In this document: positions 40,904-50,832 of the stretch, one piece after another
How the letters are laid out: each line of letters begins with the position of its first letter
How positions within the stretch are numbered: position 1 is the first letter of the stretch
Assembly (NCBI GenBank): GCA_963981505.1
Contig: CAXCEI010000002.1
Coordinates: forward strand, 47,693 to 111,692
Source of the DNA: OPU3-GD-OMZ sp001901525
Lineage (GTDB): Bacteria > Pseudomonadota > Gammaproteobacteria > Methylococcales > Methylomonadaceae
DNA: 64,000 nt
Direction: 5' to 3'
Translations under genes and position numbers: made by a program
Notes under the pieces: generated by a model
Seen by the model: the letters and a program-made list of their open reading frames with translations, nothing else
Told to the model about the DNA's origin: nothing
The model's database searches: none

Positions 40904-41252
40904 TTGTTACTCCAAAATTTAAATTAAACGTCTTTCTCTAAACTCAATAAACAAAGAGAAACTAACAACGCATGTATTGAATCGTTCAGGTGGCGGGACT
41001 CACTTATCACTTTAAAAACATCAAAACCCTGATAAATCATGATGATAGCATAGCTAACCACAAGTTAAAACTGATTTACCTCTCACGCCACCATGAAAAC
41101 AAACAATCCTACAGTAATAAAAAATAATTTTTTTCAACTTCACCTACAGCCTGTTAGCTAAAATCAGTTATATTAATCAGGAACATTTTTTATTATACCA
41201 AGTCAAACCAAGACCTCGGTGATCCTAAAATAACAGATGAGGAACAGCAATC
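40904..41252. other. 349-bp spacer between divergent genes
   Basis: This stretch is AT-rich and holds no frame I would call. It should contain the leftward promoter for the FmdB gene and the rightward promoter for the small membrane protein. The only clear signal is the GAGGA ribosome binding site 9 bp before ATG 41253. Confidence 0.4.
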
Positions 41253-41573
41253 ATGATTAGTGCCTTTATAACCATATATATTGCCTGCTGGACGTACCAA
41301 GGCGGTGTTCGCTCCGATGCAACAGATATCTTCAAATGGGCTGCCATAGCCACTATCGTTTTCTTTGCAATACAACTCTCATGGCTCTGGGTTGATAACT
41401 TTCTTTTTTTATCAGAAACCAGACCAACGTGGGGTCCACGTATAGTCGGGTTTCTGGTTGCCGCTTTCATTCGGACTAAACTGCTTATGCGTGCAAGCCT
41501 AACCCCGAGAAATTTATTCAGTCACCTTAATATTTTTCAAAGCACTATCGAAAGAAAGCATCACTTAGATTAA
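41253..41573 (+). CDS. Small membrane protein of unknown function
   Basis: The 106-residue product is not recognised. Hydrophobic segments at about 1-14, 27-48 (IFKWAAIATIVFFAIQLSWLWV) and 64-80 (IVGFLVAAFIRTKLL) suggest two or three membrane passes, and the tail (FSHLNIFQSTIERKHHLD) is basic. A strong ribosome binding site, GAGGAACAGCAATC before the ATG, makes it more likely real than its size alone would. It is alone between the FmdB gene and pyrC. Confidence 0.6.
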   Translation: MISAFITIYIACWTYQGGVRSDATDIFKWAAIATIVFFAIQLSWLWVDNFLFLSETRPTWGPRIVGFLVAAFIRTKLLMRASLTPRNLFSHLNIFQSTIERKHHLD

Positions 41574-41767
41574 CTATCCCTCCTTGTTCTGTAACGCCCG
41601 ACACCCTAAGAGGGTAATACCCTGTACTGCTCCGTTTAAACTTAGCTAAAAATCCTTACTCTGGGCTTTTAAATTGACCCGCAAAAGTTCGCAAGAGATA
41701 CGATACAATAGCTAAAAATCAGCACCTCAAGCATGCGACAGTCATCAATATAACAGCACATAGTCTT

Positions 41768-42799
41768 ATGAATAAAATAACAATCACCACGCCCGACGAC
41801 TGGCATGTACACGTCAGGTCCGGACAACTCCTCCGGACTGTCATCACGCACACGGCTAAACGCTTCAAAAGGGCCATTATTATGCCCAACTTGAACCCAC
41901 CCATCACTACGGTCACACAGGCACTGCATTATCGCAACGAAATTCTCCATGCGCTTCCAGAAAATAGCGCTTTCAACCCCTTAATGACTTTGTACCTAAC
42001 CGACACAACCTCAGCCGAAGAAATTCATAACGCAGCTGACTGTGAGCACATTAAGGGATTTAAACTTTATCCCTCAGGCGCTACGACCAACTCTCAATCA
42101 GGCATCTCACAATTAGAAAAAACATATCCACTATTAGACGCCATGCAGAAGCATTCTATTCCGTTATTAATCCACGGTGAAGTCACTGATAATGACATTG
42201 ATATTTTTGACCGTGAAAAAATTTTTATTGATCGACACTTGGCAACACTCACCCAGAAATTCCCTAACCTACGCATAATACTCGAGCACATTACAACACA
42301 AGAGGCCGTTCATTTTATCCAAGAACAATCCTCTCAGATTGCCGCCACGATCACCCCACAACACCTAATGTTCAATCGAAATGTTTTTTTAGTCGGCGGA
42401 ATTAAACCACATTATTACTGCTTACCTGTCATTAAACGGGAAACGCATCGTCAAGCCCTGCTCGCTGCAGCAACCAGTGGCAATCCTAAATTCTTTTTAG
42501 GTACCGATAGCGCCCCACATCCCCAGTACCGAAAAGAATCCAACTGCGGGTGTGCCGGCTGCTTTTCCGCTCATGCCGCTATTGAATTTTATACCGAAAT
42601 TTTTGAACAGGCCGGTGCCCTCAATAAACTAGAAGGGTTTGCCAGCCACTTTGGTGCTGATTTTTATCAACTCCCTCGAAACCAATCCACGCTTTGCTTA
42701 GTAAAAGAGAACTGGACAATCCCCGCAACCTACCCAGCAGGCAATGATGAAATCATTCCTCTCAATGCAGGCGAAGAATGTACCTGGAAAGTATTATAA
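41768..42799 (+). CDS. pyrC: Dihydroorotase, class II
   Basis: PyrC closes carbamoyl aspartate to dihydroorotate in pyrimidine synthesis. The metal motif TPDDWHVHVRSG starts the protein. The carboxylated lysine is in KGFKLYPSGATTNS, then LIHGEVTD and LEHITTQEAV provide metal His residues. FLGTDSAPHPQYRKESNCGCAGCFSA is typical of the E. coli-type class II enzyme. The length of 343 is normal. It is followed by a terminator shared with convergent mlaA. Confidence 0.96.
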   Translation: MNKITITTPDDWHVHVRSGQLLRTVITHTAKRFKRAIIMPNLNPPITTVTQALHYRNEILHALPENSAFNPLMTLYLTDTTSAEEIHNAADCEHIKGFKLYPSGATTNSQSGISQLEKTYPLLDAMQKHSIPLLIHGEVTDNDIDIFDREKIFIDRHLATLTQKFPNLRIILEHITTQEAVHFIQEQSSQIAATITPQHLMFNRNVFLVGGIKPHYYCLPVIKRETHRQALLAAATSGNPKFFLGTDSAPHPQYRKESNCGCAGCFSAHAAIEFYTEIFEQAGALNKLEGFASHFGADFYQLPRNQSTLCLVKENWTIPATYPAGNDEIIPLNAGEECTWKVL

Positions 42800-42811
42800 A
42801 TCACCCATAAA

Positions 42812-42844
42812 AAAGGGGTGCATTGTCGACCAACACACCCCTTT
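42812..42844. terminator. Bidirectional terminator between pyrC and mlaA
   Basis: AAAGGGGTG (42812-42820) and CACCCCTTT (42836-42844) pair exactly over a 15-nt loop. A-rich flank on the left gives a T-run in the leftward transcript (CCCTTTTTTATG), and the rightward transcript gets only TTTG. It is best for the leftward mlaA mRNA and may also end pyrC. Confidence 0.7.
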
Positions 42845-42876
42845 GAAATAACCTGATATAACATTTTACGCCTGAC

Positions 42877-43599
42877 TTACTCCATATCAATCAAAACCTC
42901 GAAATCATCAGGAACATCACCATCTGTGACCAAGTACTGACGTTTTTGCAAATAAGAATCTTTCAAAAATGAATAACGGTCAAGAGCAGCTTCTTCAGCA
43001 ATTTTACGCGTATTTAAATTATCCGCACTGACATCAACCGCATTCAAGGCACCCGCCCCAAAACTTGCACCGGGAACGCCAATATAAGATAACGGATGTA
43101 ATGCAATGTCACCGATTGCACCCACAACCCCACGCGGCGTAGAGGAGCCGAAAAGAGGTACAACCATATAAGGACCTGACGGCACTCCCCAAAAAGCAAG
43201 AGTTTGGCCAAAATCTTCTTTATGCTTAGGCAAATCGATCATCGTTGCCACATCAATAAAACCGCCAATACCGACAGTGGAATTGACTAAAAAGCGTCCA
43301 AAATCAGCTCCGCCCTGCTCTAGCTTCAATTGAAAAATATCGTTAACAAAAACACCGATATCACTAAGGTTACTAAAAAAGTTACTGATTCCCGTGTCTG
43401 CAAACTCAGGCATTATCCACTGATAACCTTGACTGACCGGTTTTAGAAAATAGTCATCCAACCCATCATTGAATGATAAAACATCACGGTTCCAATCTTC
43501 CATCGGATCGTCTGCTAAAACGTTAGCGGAACCAACCAGCATAAAAACAGCGAGCACGCCCCCAACTAACCAGCTAACCTCTTTGTTATTTTTTTTCAT
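42877..43599 (-). CDS. mlaA: MlaA/VacJ-family outer-membrane lipid asymmetry protein
   Basis: MlaA removes phospholipids from the outer leaflet and passes them to the Mla pathway. The domain signature DPMEDWNRDVLSFNDGLDDYFLKPVSQGY, VNSTVGIGGFIDVATM, and GVPSGPYMVVPLFGSSTPR is clear. From ATG 43599 the signal peptide ends NVLA without a lipobox cysteine, whereas E. coli MlaA is a lipoprotein. A frame open to 43716 adds no signal-like sequence. No mlaBCDEF genes are nearby. Confidence 0.9.
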   Translation of the reverse strand: MKKNNKEVSWLVGGVLAVFMLVGSANVLADDPMEDWNRDVLSFNDGLDDYFLKPVSQGYQWIMPEFADTGISNFFSNLSDIGVFVNDIFQLKLEQGGADFGRFLVNSTVGIGGFIDVATMIDLPKHKEDFGQTLAFWGVPSGPYMVVPLFGSSTPRGVVGAIGDIALHPLSYIGVPGASFGAGALNAVDVSADNLNTRKIAEEAALDRYSFLKDSYLQKRQYLVTDGDVPDDFEVLIDME

Positions 43600-43744
43600 T
43601 TGCCTAACACCTAAAAAGTTTCCATGTAATATCATCAAGATATGCGTAACATAGCACAAAAGACGATTTTTTTCGACTTTATCCTGACGACACACCGACT
43701 CATTTTCACCTGACAATAAACAGATAAAGCCATTACACTATTTT

Positions 43745-44380
43745 ATGGAATCAACACAACAGCCAATCAATGAACGTTTTCGCGGCTACCTTCCTGTTAT
43801 CGTAGATATAGAAACCGCCGGCTTCAACCCCAAAAAAAACCCTTTACTAGAAATTGCTGCCGTCATTGTTGAATTCGATGAAAAAATGCAACTCACCATT
43901 AAGGAAAGCCACTCAAAAGCCATACTCCCTTTTGAAAATGCTGAATTAGACCAATCTGCTCTGGATTTTACAGGCATAAAACCCTTCCACCCATTTCGAA
44001 TGGCCATCGATGAAAAAAAAGCACTTCAAGAAATTTTCAAACCGATTAAAGAAGCCGTTAAACGCAATGAATGTACCCGCGCCATTCTGGTCGGGCACAA
44101 CCCCGCTTTTGACTTAAGTTTTTTGAACGCAGCCTTACAACGCTCAAATATCAAAAGAAGCCCATTCCACCCCTTCAGCTCATTTGACACAGCCACTCTT
44201 GGTGGTCTTGCCTATGGCCAAACTGTGCTCGCAAAAGCAGCTAAAAAAGCAGGGTTGGATTGGGACAATAATAAAGCACACTCAGCGCTCTATGATGCGC
44301 AACAAACGGCTGAACTATTTTGCCGCATAGTGAACCGCTGGCAAGCCCTGTCGAGCTTGGAAGAACAATCGAACAAGTAA
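43745..44380 (+). CDS. rnt: Ribonuclease T
   Basis: RNase T is a DEDD 3'-5' exonuclease that trims tRNA and other stable RNA ends. The motifs are VDIETAGFN (Exo I), ILVGHNPAFDLSFLN (Exo II) and HSALYDAQQTAELF (Exo III). The start RGYLPVIVDIETAGFNP is nearly invariant in the family. The length of 211 is normal. It is convergent with grxD, the usual neighbour in gammaproteobacteria. Confidence 0.96.
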   Translation: MESTQQPINERFRGYLPVIVDIETAGFNPKKNPLLEIAAVIVEFDEKMQLTIKESHSKAILPFENAELDQSALDFTGIKPFHPFRMAIDEKKALQEIFKPIKEAVKRNECTRAILVGHNPAFDLSFLNAALQRSNIKRSPFHPFSSFDTATLGGLAYGQTVLAKAAKKAGLDWDNNKAHSALYDAQQTAELFCRIVNRWQALSSLEEQSNK

Positions 44381-44397
44381 GTTGCGTGCGCCCCATT

Positions 44398-44415
44398 AAA
44401 AAACGAGGACCCTCG
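44398..44415 (-). terminator. Short intrinsic terminator after grxD
   Basis: Read leftward, CGAG-GGTC-CTCG is followed by TTTTTT (44403-44398). The stem is only four pairs with a four-base loop, so strength is uncertain. It sits 15 bp after the grxD stop. Confidence 0.4.
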
Positions 44416-44429
44416 CTACCTGATAACAA

Positions 44430-44750
44430 TTAAGCCGATTGACCCGCATTAGCCAACAGAGACTGCAATTCACCTTTTTGATAAAGATCCATAACAATAT
44501 CAGCCCCGCCAATCAAAACACCATCAATATACAATTGAGGATAGGTTGGCCACTGCGAGTACGCTTTGAGCCCCTCTCTAATTTCAAGGTCTTCGAAAAC
44601 ATTGGTGTGTGAAAACTCCACCTGACAAGCCTTCAAAACCTGAACGGTCTGCCCTGAAAATCCGCATTGCGGGAAATCAGGTGTCCCTTTCATATAAAGA
44701 ATAATAGGGTTACTCTCCAATTGCTCCTTAATTCTTTCATTTACATCCAT
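44430..44750 (-). CDS. grxD: Monothiol glutaredoxin GrxD
   Basis: The 106-residue protein has the CGFS active site (FPQCGFSGQ, Cys about 29) and the glutathione-binding segments QWPTYPQLYIDG and GGADIVMDLYQKGEL. Monothiol glutaredoxins of this type bind and pass on [2Fe-2S] clusters, often with a BolA partner. It is convergent with rnt. Start ATG 44750. Confidence 0.96.
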   Translation of the reverse strand: MDVNERIKEQLESNPIILYMKGTPDFPQCGFSGQTVQVLKACQVEFSHTNVFEDLEIREGLKAYSQWPTYPQLYIDGVLIGGADIVMDLYQKGELQSLLANAGQSA

Positions 44751-44912
44751 TATCTACTCCTAAAATTACTATTCTAACAAAAATTTACCCCTAAAATTAA
44801 ACAGATCAACACAAAGCCCTTATTTAGTTACTGAATTTATATAAAACAGTATATATAATAAAGGGTTTTTTTAACCGTTGTAGATAATAAAACGAGACTG
44901 ACACAGACCCTC

Positions 44913-46088
44913 ATGACCCACGCAATTATGCCAACCTATACAAGACTACCTGTCAGTTTCATCCGGGGACAAGGTGCTTGGCTATGGGACCAAAACAATG
45001 TTCGTTACCTTGATGCACTCTCTGGAATAGCTGTCTGTAATTTAGGCCATGCCCACCCAGCCATTCACAACGCTATTGCAGAACAAAGCCGCCTACTTAT
45101 ACATACATCCAACCTTTACGAAATAGATCTGCAAAAAAAGCTTGCAAACCAGTTAACACAACTCTCTGGAATGAGTAATGCTTTCTTCTGTAATTCAGGC
45201 GCAGAAGCCAATGAAACCGCTATTAAACTGGCACGTCTCTATGGGTACTCCCGATGTATTGAGCAACCGACCATTATCGTCATGGACAATAGCTTTCATG
45301 GCCGCACTTTAGCAACGCTGAGCGCGACTGGAAACCCCAAAGTACATGAGGGTTTTTCACCTCTGGTAGACGGATTTATACATGTGCCATTCAATGACAT
45401 CCCAGCCATAAAAAAAATCATTAACGACAACCCAAATATCGTTGCGATCATGGCTGAACCTATACAAGGTGAAGGGGGAGTCAATATTCCAGCACCTACT
45501 TATCTCAATGACCTTCGTCAAGTATGCGACCAACATAAATTATTACTTATTCTTGATGAAATCCAAACAGGCATCGCGAGAACCGGACGCTTTTTAGCCT
45601 ATCAGCATAATGATATTCTGCCTGATATCTGCACATTAGCAAAAGCCTTAGGAAACGGCGTCCCAATTGGCGCCTGTTTAGCCGCCGGGAAAGCCGCGCA
45701 ACTACTCACTGCTGGAAAACACGGCTCTACCTTTGGTGGAAACTTATTAGCATGTCGTGCCGCGCTCTCTGTTCTTGATACCATCCAACAAGATAATTTA
45801 ATCCATGCTGCCGAAACTAAAGGCAACAAGATTGTCGACGAAATCACTAAACGTCTGGGCCGCCACCCGCTCGTTTCTGACATTCGTAATCAAGGCATGA
45901 TGATCGCTATTGAACTCACTCAACCTTGCCAAACATTGACCCAAAAAGCACTTGACCATAAGATTCTTATTAACGTTACTGCCGAAAAAGTAATTCGACT
46001 GCTACCACCTCTGGTTATCACTGAAGAGCAAATTATTTTATTAGCCGACACCTTACAAGCACTTCTGGAAAATACCAGCACCCTCTAA
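44913..46088 (+). CDS. argD: Acetylornithine/succinyldiaminopimelate aminotransferase
   Basis: ArgD is a PLP enzyme that makes N-acetylornithine. It has [18 protein letters not shown], the HTSNLY loop, [31 protein letters not shown], the cofactor Asp in [20 protein letters not shown] and the Schiff-base Lys in [14 protein letters not shown]. The length of 391 is standard. A second possible start is Met6. It is followed by argF after 19 bp, so the two arginine genes are cotranscribed. Confidence 0.95.
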   Translation: MTHAIMPTYTRLPVSFIRGQGAWLWDQNNVRYLDALSGIAVCNLGHAHPAIHNAIAEQSRLLIHTSNLYEIDLQKKLANQLTQLSGMSNAFFCNSGAEANETAIKLARLYGYSRCIEQPTIIVMDNSFHGRTLATLSATGNPKVHEGFSPLVDGFIHVPFNDIPAIKKIINDNPNIVAIMAEPIQGEGGVNIPAPTYLNDLRQVCDQHKLLLILDEIQTGIARTGRFLAYQHNDILPDICTLAKALGNGVPIGACLAAGKAAQLLTAGKHGSTFGGNLLACRAALSVLDTIQQDNLIHAAETKGNKIVDEITKRLGRHPLVSDIRNQGMMIAIELTQPCQTLTQKALDHKILINVTAEKVIRLLPPLVITEEQIILLADTLQALLENTSTL

Positions 46089-46107
46089 TTCTTTATTTTT
46101 TATACCC

Positions 46108-47004
46108 ATGATCCCAAGACATTTTACTAGCTTAGTCGACTTAACTCCTTCAGAACTTAAGCAAATCATATCCCGAGCAATCGAACTCAAGCAGCATAGA
46201 GACCCTAACTACATACCTTTAAAAAACAAGGTTCTGGGAATGATTTTCGAGAAATCATCCACTCGAACACGAATTTCTTTTGAAACCGGCATGATTCACT
46301 TTGGCGGAAACGCCATTTTTCTATCACCCAAGGATACTCAACTGGGGCGCGGCGAACCGTTGGAAGACAGTGCTCGCGTTATCTCCAGCATGGTTGACGC
46401 GATCATGCTCAGAACACACCACCATAAAACAGTCCAGACATTTGCACAGTTTTCCAGTGTCCCCGTTATTAACGGCTTAACTGACCTCTTGCATCCTTGT
46501 CAGTTACTGGCTGACATGCAAACCTATTTTGAACGCCGAGGCGATATTGCCGGAAAAACAGTCACCTGGATTGGTGATGGTAACAATATGTGTAATTCAT
46601 ACATCAATGCCGCCAAAATGCTTAATTTTCAACTCAACATTGCCTGCCCAGCAGACTATAAACCTGATGAAACTATTATGGCGCCTGCACAATCGAATAT
46701 AACTTTATTTTCTGACCCTTTAGCTGCCAGTGAAAATTCAGATTTAATTGTAACTGATGTTTGGGCCAGCATGGGTCAAGAACAAGAACAACAAAAACGC
46801 CTACAGGCCTTTGCCAACTTTGCCGTAACCGATAAAATAATGAAAAACGCTCACTCAGATGCCTTATTCATGCACTGTCTACCGGCACACCGTGGAGAGG
46901 AAGTGGATGCATCCGTTATCGACGGACCACAAAGTGTAGTCTTTGACGAGGCCGAAAATAGACTGCATGCTCAAAAAGCACTACTGGAATTTTTGATACC
47001 CTAA
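46108..47004 (+). CDS. argF: Ornithine carbamoyltransferase
   Basis: ArgF makes citrulline from ornithine and carbamoyl phosphate. The carbamoyl-phosphate motif is [14 protein letters not shown], then [24 protein letters not shown] and the ornithine loop [12 protein letters not shown]. The length of 298 is near the usual value. It lies between argD and the SH3-domain gene on one strand. Confidence 0.96.
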   Translation: MIPRHFTSLVDLTPSELKQIISRAIELKQHRDPNYIPLKNKVLGMIFEKSSTRTRISFETGMIHFGGNAIFLSPKDTQLGRGEPLEDSARVISSMVDAIMLRTHHHKTVQTFAQFSSVPVINGLTDLLHPCQLLADMQTYFERRGDIAGKTVTWIGDGNNMCNSYINAAKMLNFQLNIACPADYKPDETIMAPAQSNITLFSDPLAASENSDLIVTDVWASMGQEQEQQKRLQAFANFAVTDKIMKNAHSDALFMHCLPAHRGEEVDASVIDGPQSVVFDEAENRLHAQKALLEFLIP

Positions 47005-47066
47005 AATCAAGTATGATAAAGATATGCGTAAAAATGCAACCGCCAAATCTTAAAAAGCAAAACATT

Positions 47067-47735
47067 ATGAAAAAAATTCTTTTACTCGCCTTTTTTTTAA
47101 TTAACTCTTATACCGTTTGTGCTGAAACTGTTTACGTGACCGACAAATTAAAAATTGAGGTTCGTAGTGGAATGAGCACCCAACATAAGATTCTAACCAT
47201 GCTCCCAAGCGGAACGCCTCTCGAAGTCGTTGACCGCGACCCGAACACGGGTTATACCGTCGTGCAATTAAACGAACAACAAGTTGGTTACATCCTAACG
47301 CGTTACACCAAGAGACAGCCCACTGCACGTTGGTTACTCAATGATGCCACACAAAACAATACAAAATTACAAGAAAGATTTAACGCTACTCAAAAAGAAC
47401 TGACCACTATTTCAGCATCAAACAAAACAAACACGCAATTAAATAAAACACTCACTACAGCAAAAAAACGACTTAGCAACGAATTAGCTGAAATTAAACA
47501 AACCGCAGCCAATGCAATCCAACTGAAACAACAACGTGATCAACTTCAGCAACGCTTGGTTGGCATTGAACGCGAAAATGAAAAACTCAAACGAGAAAAA
47601 CAAACTTTACAAGATAGTGCCAATCAGGACTGGTTTCTTTACGGCGGTATTCTTGCCTTTTTTGGAATCTTTTTTGGCTTACTTATACCCAAAATAAGTT
47701 GGCATAGACGCACTAATAGCTGGGACAGTTTTTAA
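47067..47735 (+). CDS. SH3-domain protein with coiled coil and C-terminal membrane anchor (YgiM family)
   Basis: The signal peptide MKKILLLAFFLINSYTVCA is followed by a bacterial SH3 domain (VYVTDKLKIEVRSGMSTQHKIL...VVQLNEQQVGYILTRYT). A coiled coil of about 95 residues (about 90-185) comes next, then one membrane helix (YGGILAFFGIFFGLLIP) and a short basic tail. This order is the YgiM/TIGR04211 pattern. The cellular role is unclear, perhaps the envelope. The frame is open to 47013, but ATG 47067 gives the intact signal peptide. It may be read through from argF. Confidence 0.88.
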   Translation: MKKILLLAFFLINSYTVCAETVYVTDKLKIEVRSGMSTQHKILTMLPSGTPLEVVDRDPNTGYTVVQLNEQQVGYILTRYTKRQPTARWLLNDATQNNTKLQERFNATQKELTTISASNKTNTQLNKTLTTAKKRLSNELAEIKQTAANAIQLKQQRDQLQQRLVGIERENEKLKREKQTLQDSANQDWFLYGGILAFFGIFFGLLIPKISWHRRTNSWDSF

Positions 47736-47775
47736 CCTACCCATCACCAAATAGACCACTTCAGGACACCAGGCA

Positions 47776-49473
47776 ATGACAAATTCAGTTGACAAAAGAA
47801 CCCGAGCTTTCTCTTCTAAAATTGTAGACGGTATGGAACGTGCACCCAGTCGTGCCATGCTACATGCAGTCGGTTTTACGACTAACGACTTTAATAAACC
47901 TCAAATCGGAATTGCTTCAACATGGAGCATGGTTACCCCTTGTAATATGCACATTAACAAACTGGCTGATTATGCCGCCGATGGCGTCAATTTGGCAGAT
48001 GGCAAGGCGGTTATTTTTAACACCATTACTATTTCAGACGGTATCTCCATGGGAACTGAGGGCATGAAATATTCATTGGTTTCCAGAGAAGTTATTGCCG
48101 ACTCAATTGAAACCGTGGTCGGCTGTCAAGGTTTCGACGGCATTGTTGCTATTGGTGGTTGTGACAAAAACATGCCCGGTTGCATGATTGCCCTTGCGCG
48201 CCTAAATCGCCCTGCTATTTTTGTCTACGGTGGAACAATCATGCCCGGCTGCCATAACAACAAGAAACTCGATGTCGTTTCTGTTTTTGAAGCAGTCGGC
48301 CAACGCGCTAACGATAAAATTGATGATGCCGAACTGTCTGCCATTGAAACCAAGGCTATCCCGGGGGCTGGATCCTGTGGCGGCATGTATACCGCTAACA
48401 CAATGGCTTCTGCTATCGAAGCATTAGGCATGAGTTTACCAAACAGTTCTGCCCAAACCGCCATTTCAGACGATAAAAAAGCTGACTGCGAACGTGCTGG
48501 AAAAGCAGTGCTTAAATTATTAAATAACAACATTAAACCTCGGGACATTATGACTAAAAAGGCATTTGAAAATGCCATCACTGTTATCATTTCACTGGGT
48601 GGCTCCACCAATGCAGTTCTGCATATCCTGGCCATGGCCAGCGCTACTGACATTGATATTACCTTAGATGACTTCACCCGGATCGGTAAAAAAGTCCCTA
48701 TGGTTGCTGATTTAAAGCCCAGCGGTCGCTATCAGATGGCTGAATTAATTGAAATTGGCGGCATTCAACCACTCATGAAAATATTACTCGATAATGGCCT
48801 ACTTCACGGTGATTGTTTAACGGTAACCGGCAAAACATTGGCTGAAAACCTTGCTAACGTAAGTCCTTACCCGGAAGGTCAGGATATGATTCGCCCATTA
48901 GACAATCCGATCAAAGCCGATAGCCACTTAGTCATTTTACGTGGCAATCTTGCCGCTGAAGGTGCCGTTGCTAAAATTACCGGAAAAGAAGGGCTTTGCT
49001 TCACGGGCTCGGCTAAAGTTTTTGATTGCGAAGAAAATGCCCTGCAAAGCGTGTTAAATGGTGAGATTATCAAAGGCGATGTCATTGTCATTCGTTATGA
49101 AGGCCCCAAAGGAGGACCTGGGATGCGTGAAATGCTTTCACCAACCTCAGCGGTCATGGGCAAAGGACTGGGACAAGATGTTGCACTTATTACCGATGGT
49201 CGGTTTTCAGGTGGCACCCATGGCTTTGTTGTCGGTCATATTACTCCTGAGGCCTATGTAGGTGGCCCCCTTGCAATTGTTGAAGATGGAGACACTATTA
49301 CTATTGATGCAGAAAAAAACATCTTACATCTAGACCTCAATGAACATGAAATCAATCGTCGCTTAGATAAATGGCAAGCCCCCACTCCTCGTTACACCCG
49401 AGGTGTTTTAGCTAAATATGCCAAACTCGTTAATTCTGCTTCTGAAGGCGCGGTTACCGATCGTTTTGAATAA
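47776..49473 (+). CDS. ilvD: Dihydroxy-acid dehydratase
   Basis: IlvD dehydrates dihydroxy acids in the valine, leucine and isoleucine pathways. The 565-residue protein has [24 protein letters not shown], the cluster-binding cysteines near TPCNMH and [38 protein letters not shown] and [16 protein letters not shown]. This fits the [2Fe-2S]-type subfamily better than the 616-residue E. coli type, though I cannot prove the cluster. Start ATG 47776. Confidence 0.95.
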   Translation: MTNSVDKRTRAFSSKIVDGMERAPSRAMLHAVGFTTNDFNKPQIGIASTWSMVTPCNMHINKLADYAADGVNLADGKAVIFNTITISDGISMGTEGMKYSLVSREVIADSIETVVGCQGFDGIVAIGGCDKNMPGCMIALARLNRPAIFVYGGTIMPGCHNNKKLDVVSVFEAVGQRANDKIDDAELSAIETKAIPGAGSCGGMYTANTMASAIEALGMSLPNSSAQTAISDDKKADCERAGKAVLKLLNNNIKPRDIMTKKAFENAITVIISLGGSTNAVLHILAMASATDIDITLDDFTRIGKKVPMVADLKPSGRYQMAELIEIGGIQPLMKILLDNGLLHGDCLTVTGKTLAENLANVSPYPEGQDMIRPLDNPIKADSHLVILRGNLAAEGAVAKITGKEGLCFTGSAKVFDCEENALQSVLNGEIIKGDVIVIRYEGPKGGPGMREMLSPTSAVMGKGLGQDVALITDGRFSGGTHGFVVGHITPEAYVGGPLAIVEDGDTITIDAEKNILHLDLNEHEINRRLDKWQAPTPRYTRGVLAKYAKLVNSASEGAVTDRFE

Positions 49474-49502
49474 CCTCGCCTGTCGCTAATTTATAAAAGA
49501 CC

Positions 49503-50825
49503 ATGACAGATCCGTCCAAAGAACAAGCCTCTTTTATCAATTGGTTCCGTGATTCTTCGCCTTATATCCATGCGCATCGTAAAAAAACGTTTGTCATCTT
49601 TTTCGGCGGGGAATCCGTACAAAGCGAATTTTTTGCAAATCATCTGCATGATTTTGCGCTCTTAAACAGCTTAGGCATTAGACTGGTCTTAGTACATGGT
49701 ATCCGACCACAAATTGAGCAACGCCTTAAAAAAAACAATCACCCCTCCCTTTTTGTAGGCCCATACCGCATAACAGACCATACCGCTTTACAATATGTTA
49801 AAGAATCTGTCGGCACTGTTCGGGTTGAAATAGAAGCATTACTCTCCATGGGATTAGCAAACTCGCCCATGTCCGGTGCTAAAATTAAAGTCTCCTCAGG
49901 GAACTTCATCACGGCTAAACCCATAGGCGTTCTTAACGGGACTGACTTCTGCTCTACCGGGAAAATTCGTCGTATTGATAGTGCTGCTATTAATGCTCAG
50001 CTTCACAATAATACAGTCATTTTAATTTCACCTATTGGCTACTCCCCCAGCGGAGAAGTTTTTAACTTATCTGCAGAAGAAGTGGCCACCGAAGTGGCCA
50101 TAGCATTACAGGCTGACAAACTCATTTTAATGACTGAAAATAACTGCCTGAATAATACTGACCAACAATTGATCCCTCAACTCACCGTTTCTGAAGCCGA
50201 TGCTTTATTAAAAAAATCACAAAACAGTACCATAAAACCATCGCTTACGGCAGCCATAAAAGCCTGCCAAGAAAATGTTAACCGAGTCCATCTCATAAAC
50301 TGCCATTTAGAAGGTGCATTACTGCTAGAGTTATTTTCCAGAAACGGTGTTGGCACCTTAATCAGTGCAAATTCATATGAAAAATTGAGAGCGGCTAATA
50401 CCCATGATATCCCTGGAATTCTTGAACTCATTAGACCCTTAGAAGTTGAAAACAAACTCATTAAGCGTTCCCGCGAACACCTTGAAATTGATATTGCTAA
50501 TTATTCAATTCTAGAAAGAGACGGTCTGATTATTGGCTGTATTGCCTTAAACACGTTTCCTGATACGACTCTCGCTGAGGTTGCTTGTTTAGTTGTACAC
50601 CCGAACTATCAACACGCTGCGCGCGGCCAACAACTACTTACCCATACGCTAAGCCAAGCAAAACAAAAAAACATATTTCAGGTGATCGTCTTTTCTACTC
50701 AAACCACCCATTGGTTTATTGAACAAGGCTTTCAAGAAACCAGCCTCACATCAATACCCGAGATCGGCATTAAACCGCAGCAGATTGAAAGAAACGCTAA
50801 AATACTGCATAAAAAAATTCCTTAA
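49503..50825 (+). CDS. argA: N-acetylglutamate synthase (AAK-GNAT fusion)
   Basis: ArgA acetylates glutamate in the first step of arginine synthesis. An amino-acid-kinase-like domain (about 20-290, FVIFFGGESVQSE... LVLVHGIRPQIEQRL) is followed by a GNAT acetyltransferase domain (about 295-440) with the acetyl-CoA motif VHPNYQHAARGQQLL. The length of 440 is that of the classical bacterial enzyme. It follows ilvD by 29 bp and precedes cpdA by 7 bp, so the three are probably one transcript. Arginine feedback is expected. Confidence 0.95.
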   Translation: MTDPSKEQASFINWFRDSSPYIHAHRKKTFVIFFGGESVQSEFFANHLHDFALLNSLGIRLVLVHGIRPQIEQRLKKNNHPSLFVGPYRITDHTALQYVKESVGTVRVEIEALLSMGLANSPMSGAKIKVSSGNFITAKPIGVLNGTDFCSTGKIRRIDSAAINAQLHNNTVILISPIGYSPSGEVFNLSAEEVATEVAIALQADKLILMTENNCLNNTDQQLIPQLTVSEADALLKKSQNSTIKPSLTAAIKACQENVNRVHLINCHLEGALLLELFSRNGVGTLISANSYEKLRAANTHDIPGILELIRPLEVENKLIKRSREHLEIDIANYSILERDGLIIGCIALNTFPDTTLAEVACLVVHPNYQHAARGQQLLTHTLSQAKQKNIFQVIVFSTQTTHWFIEQGFQETSLTSIPEIGIKPQQIERNAKILHKKIP

Positions 50826-50832
50826 CCGACTC

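Noticed and set aside
48225..48677. 150-codon frame antisense to ilvD
   Set aside because: ilvD is conserved throughout; the antisense frame has no recognisable features.
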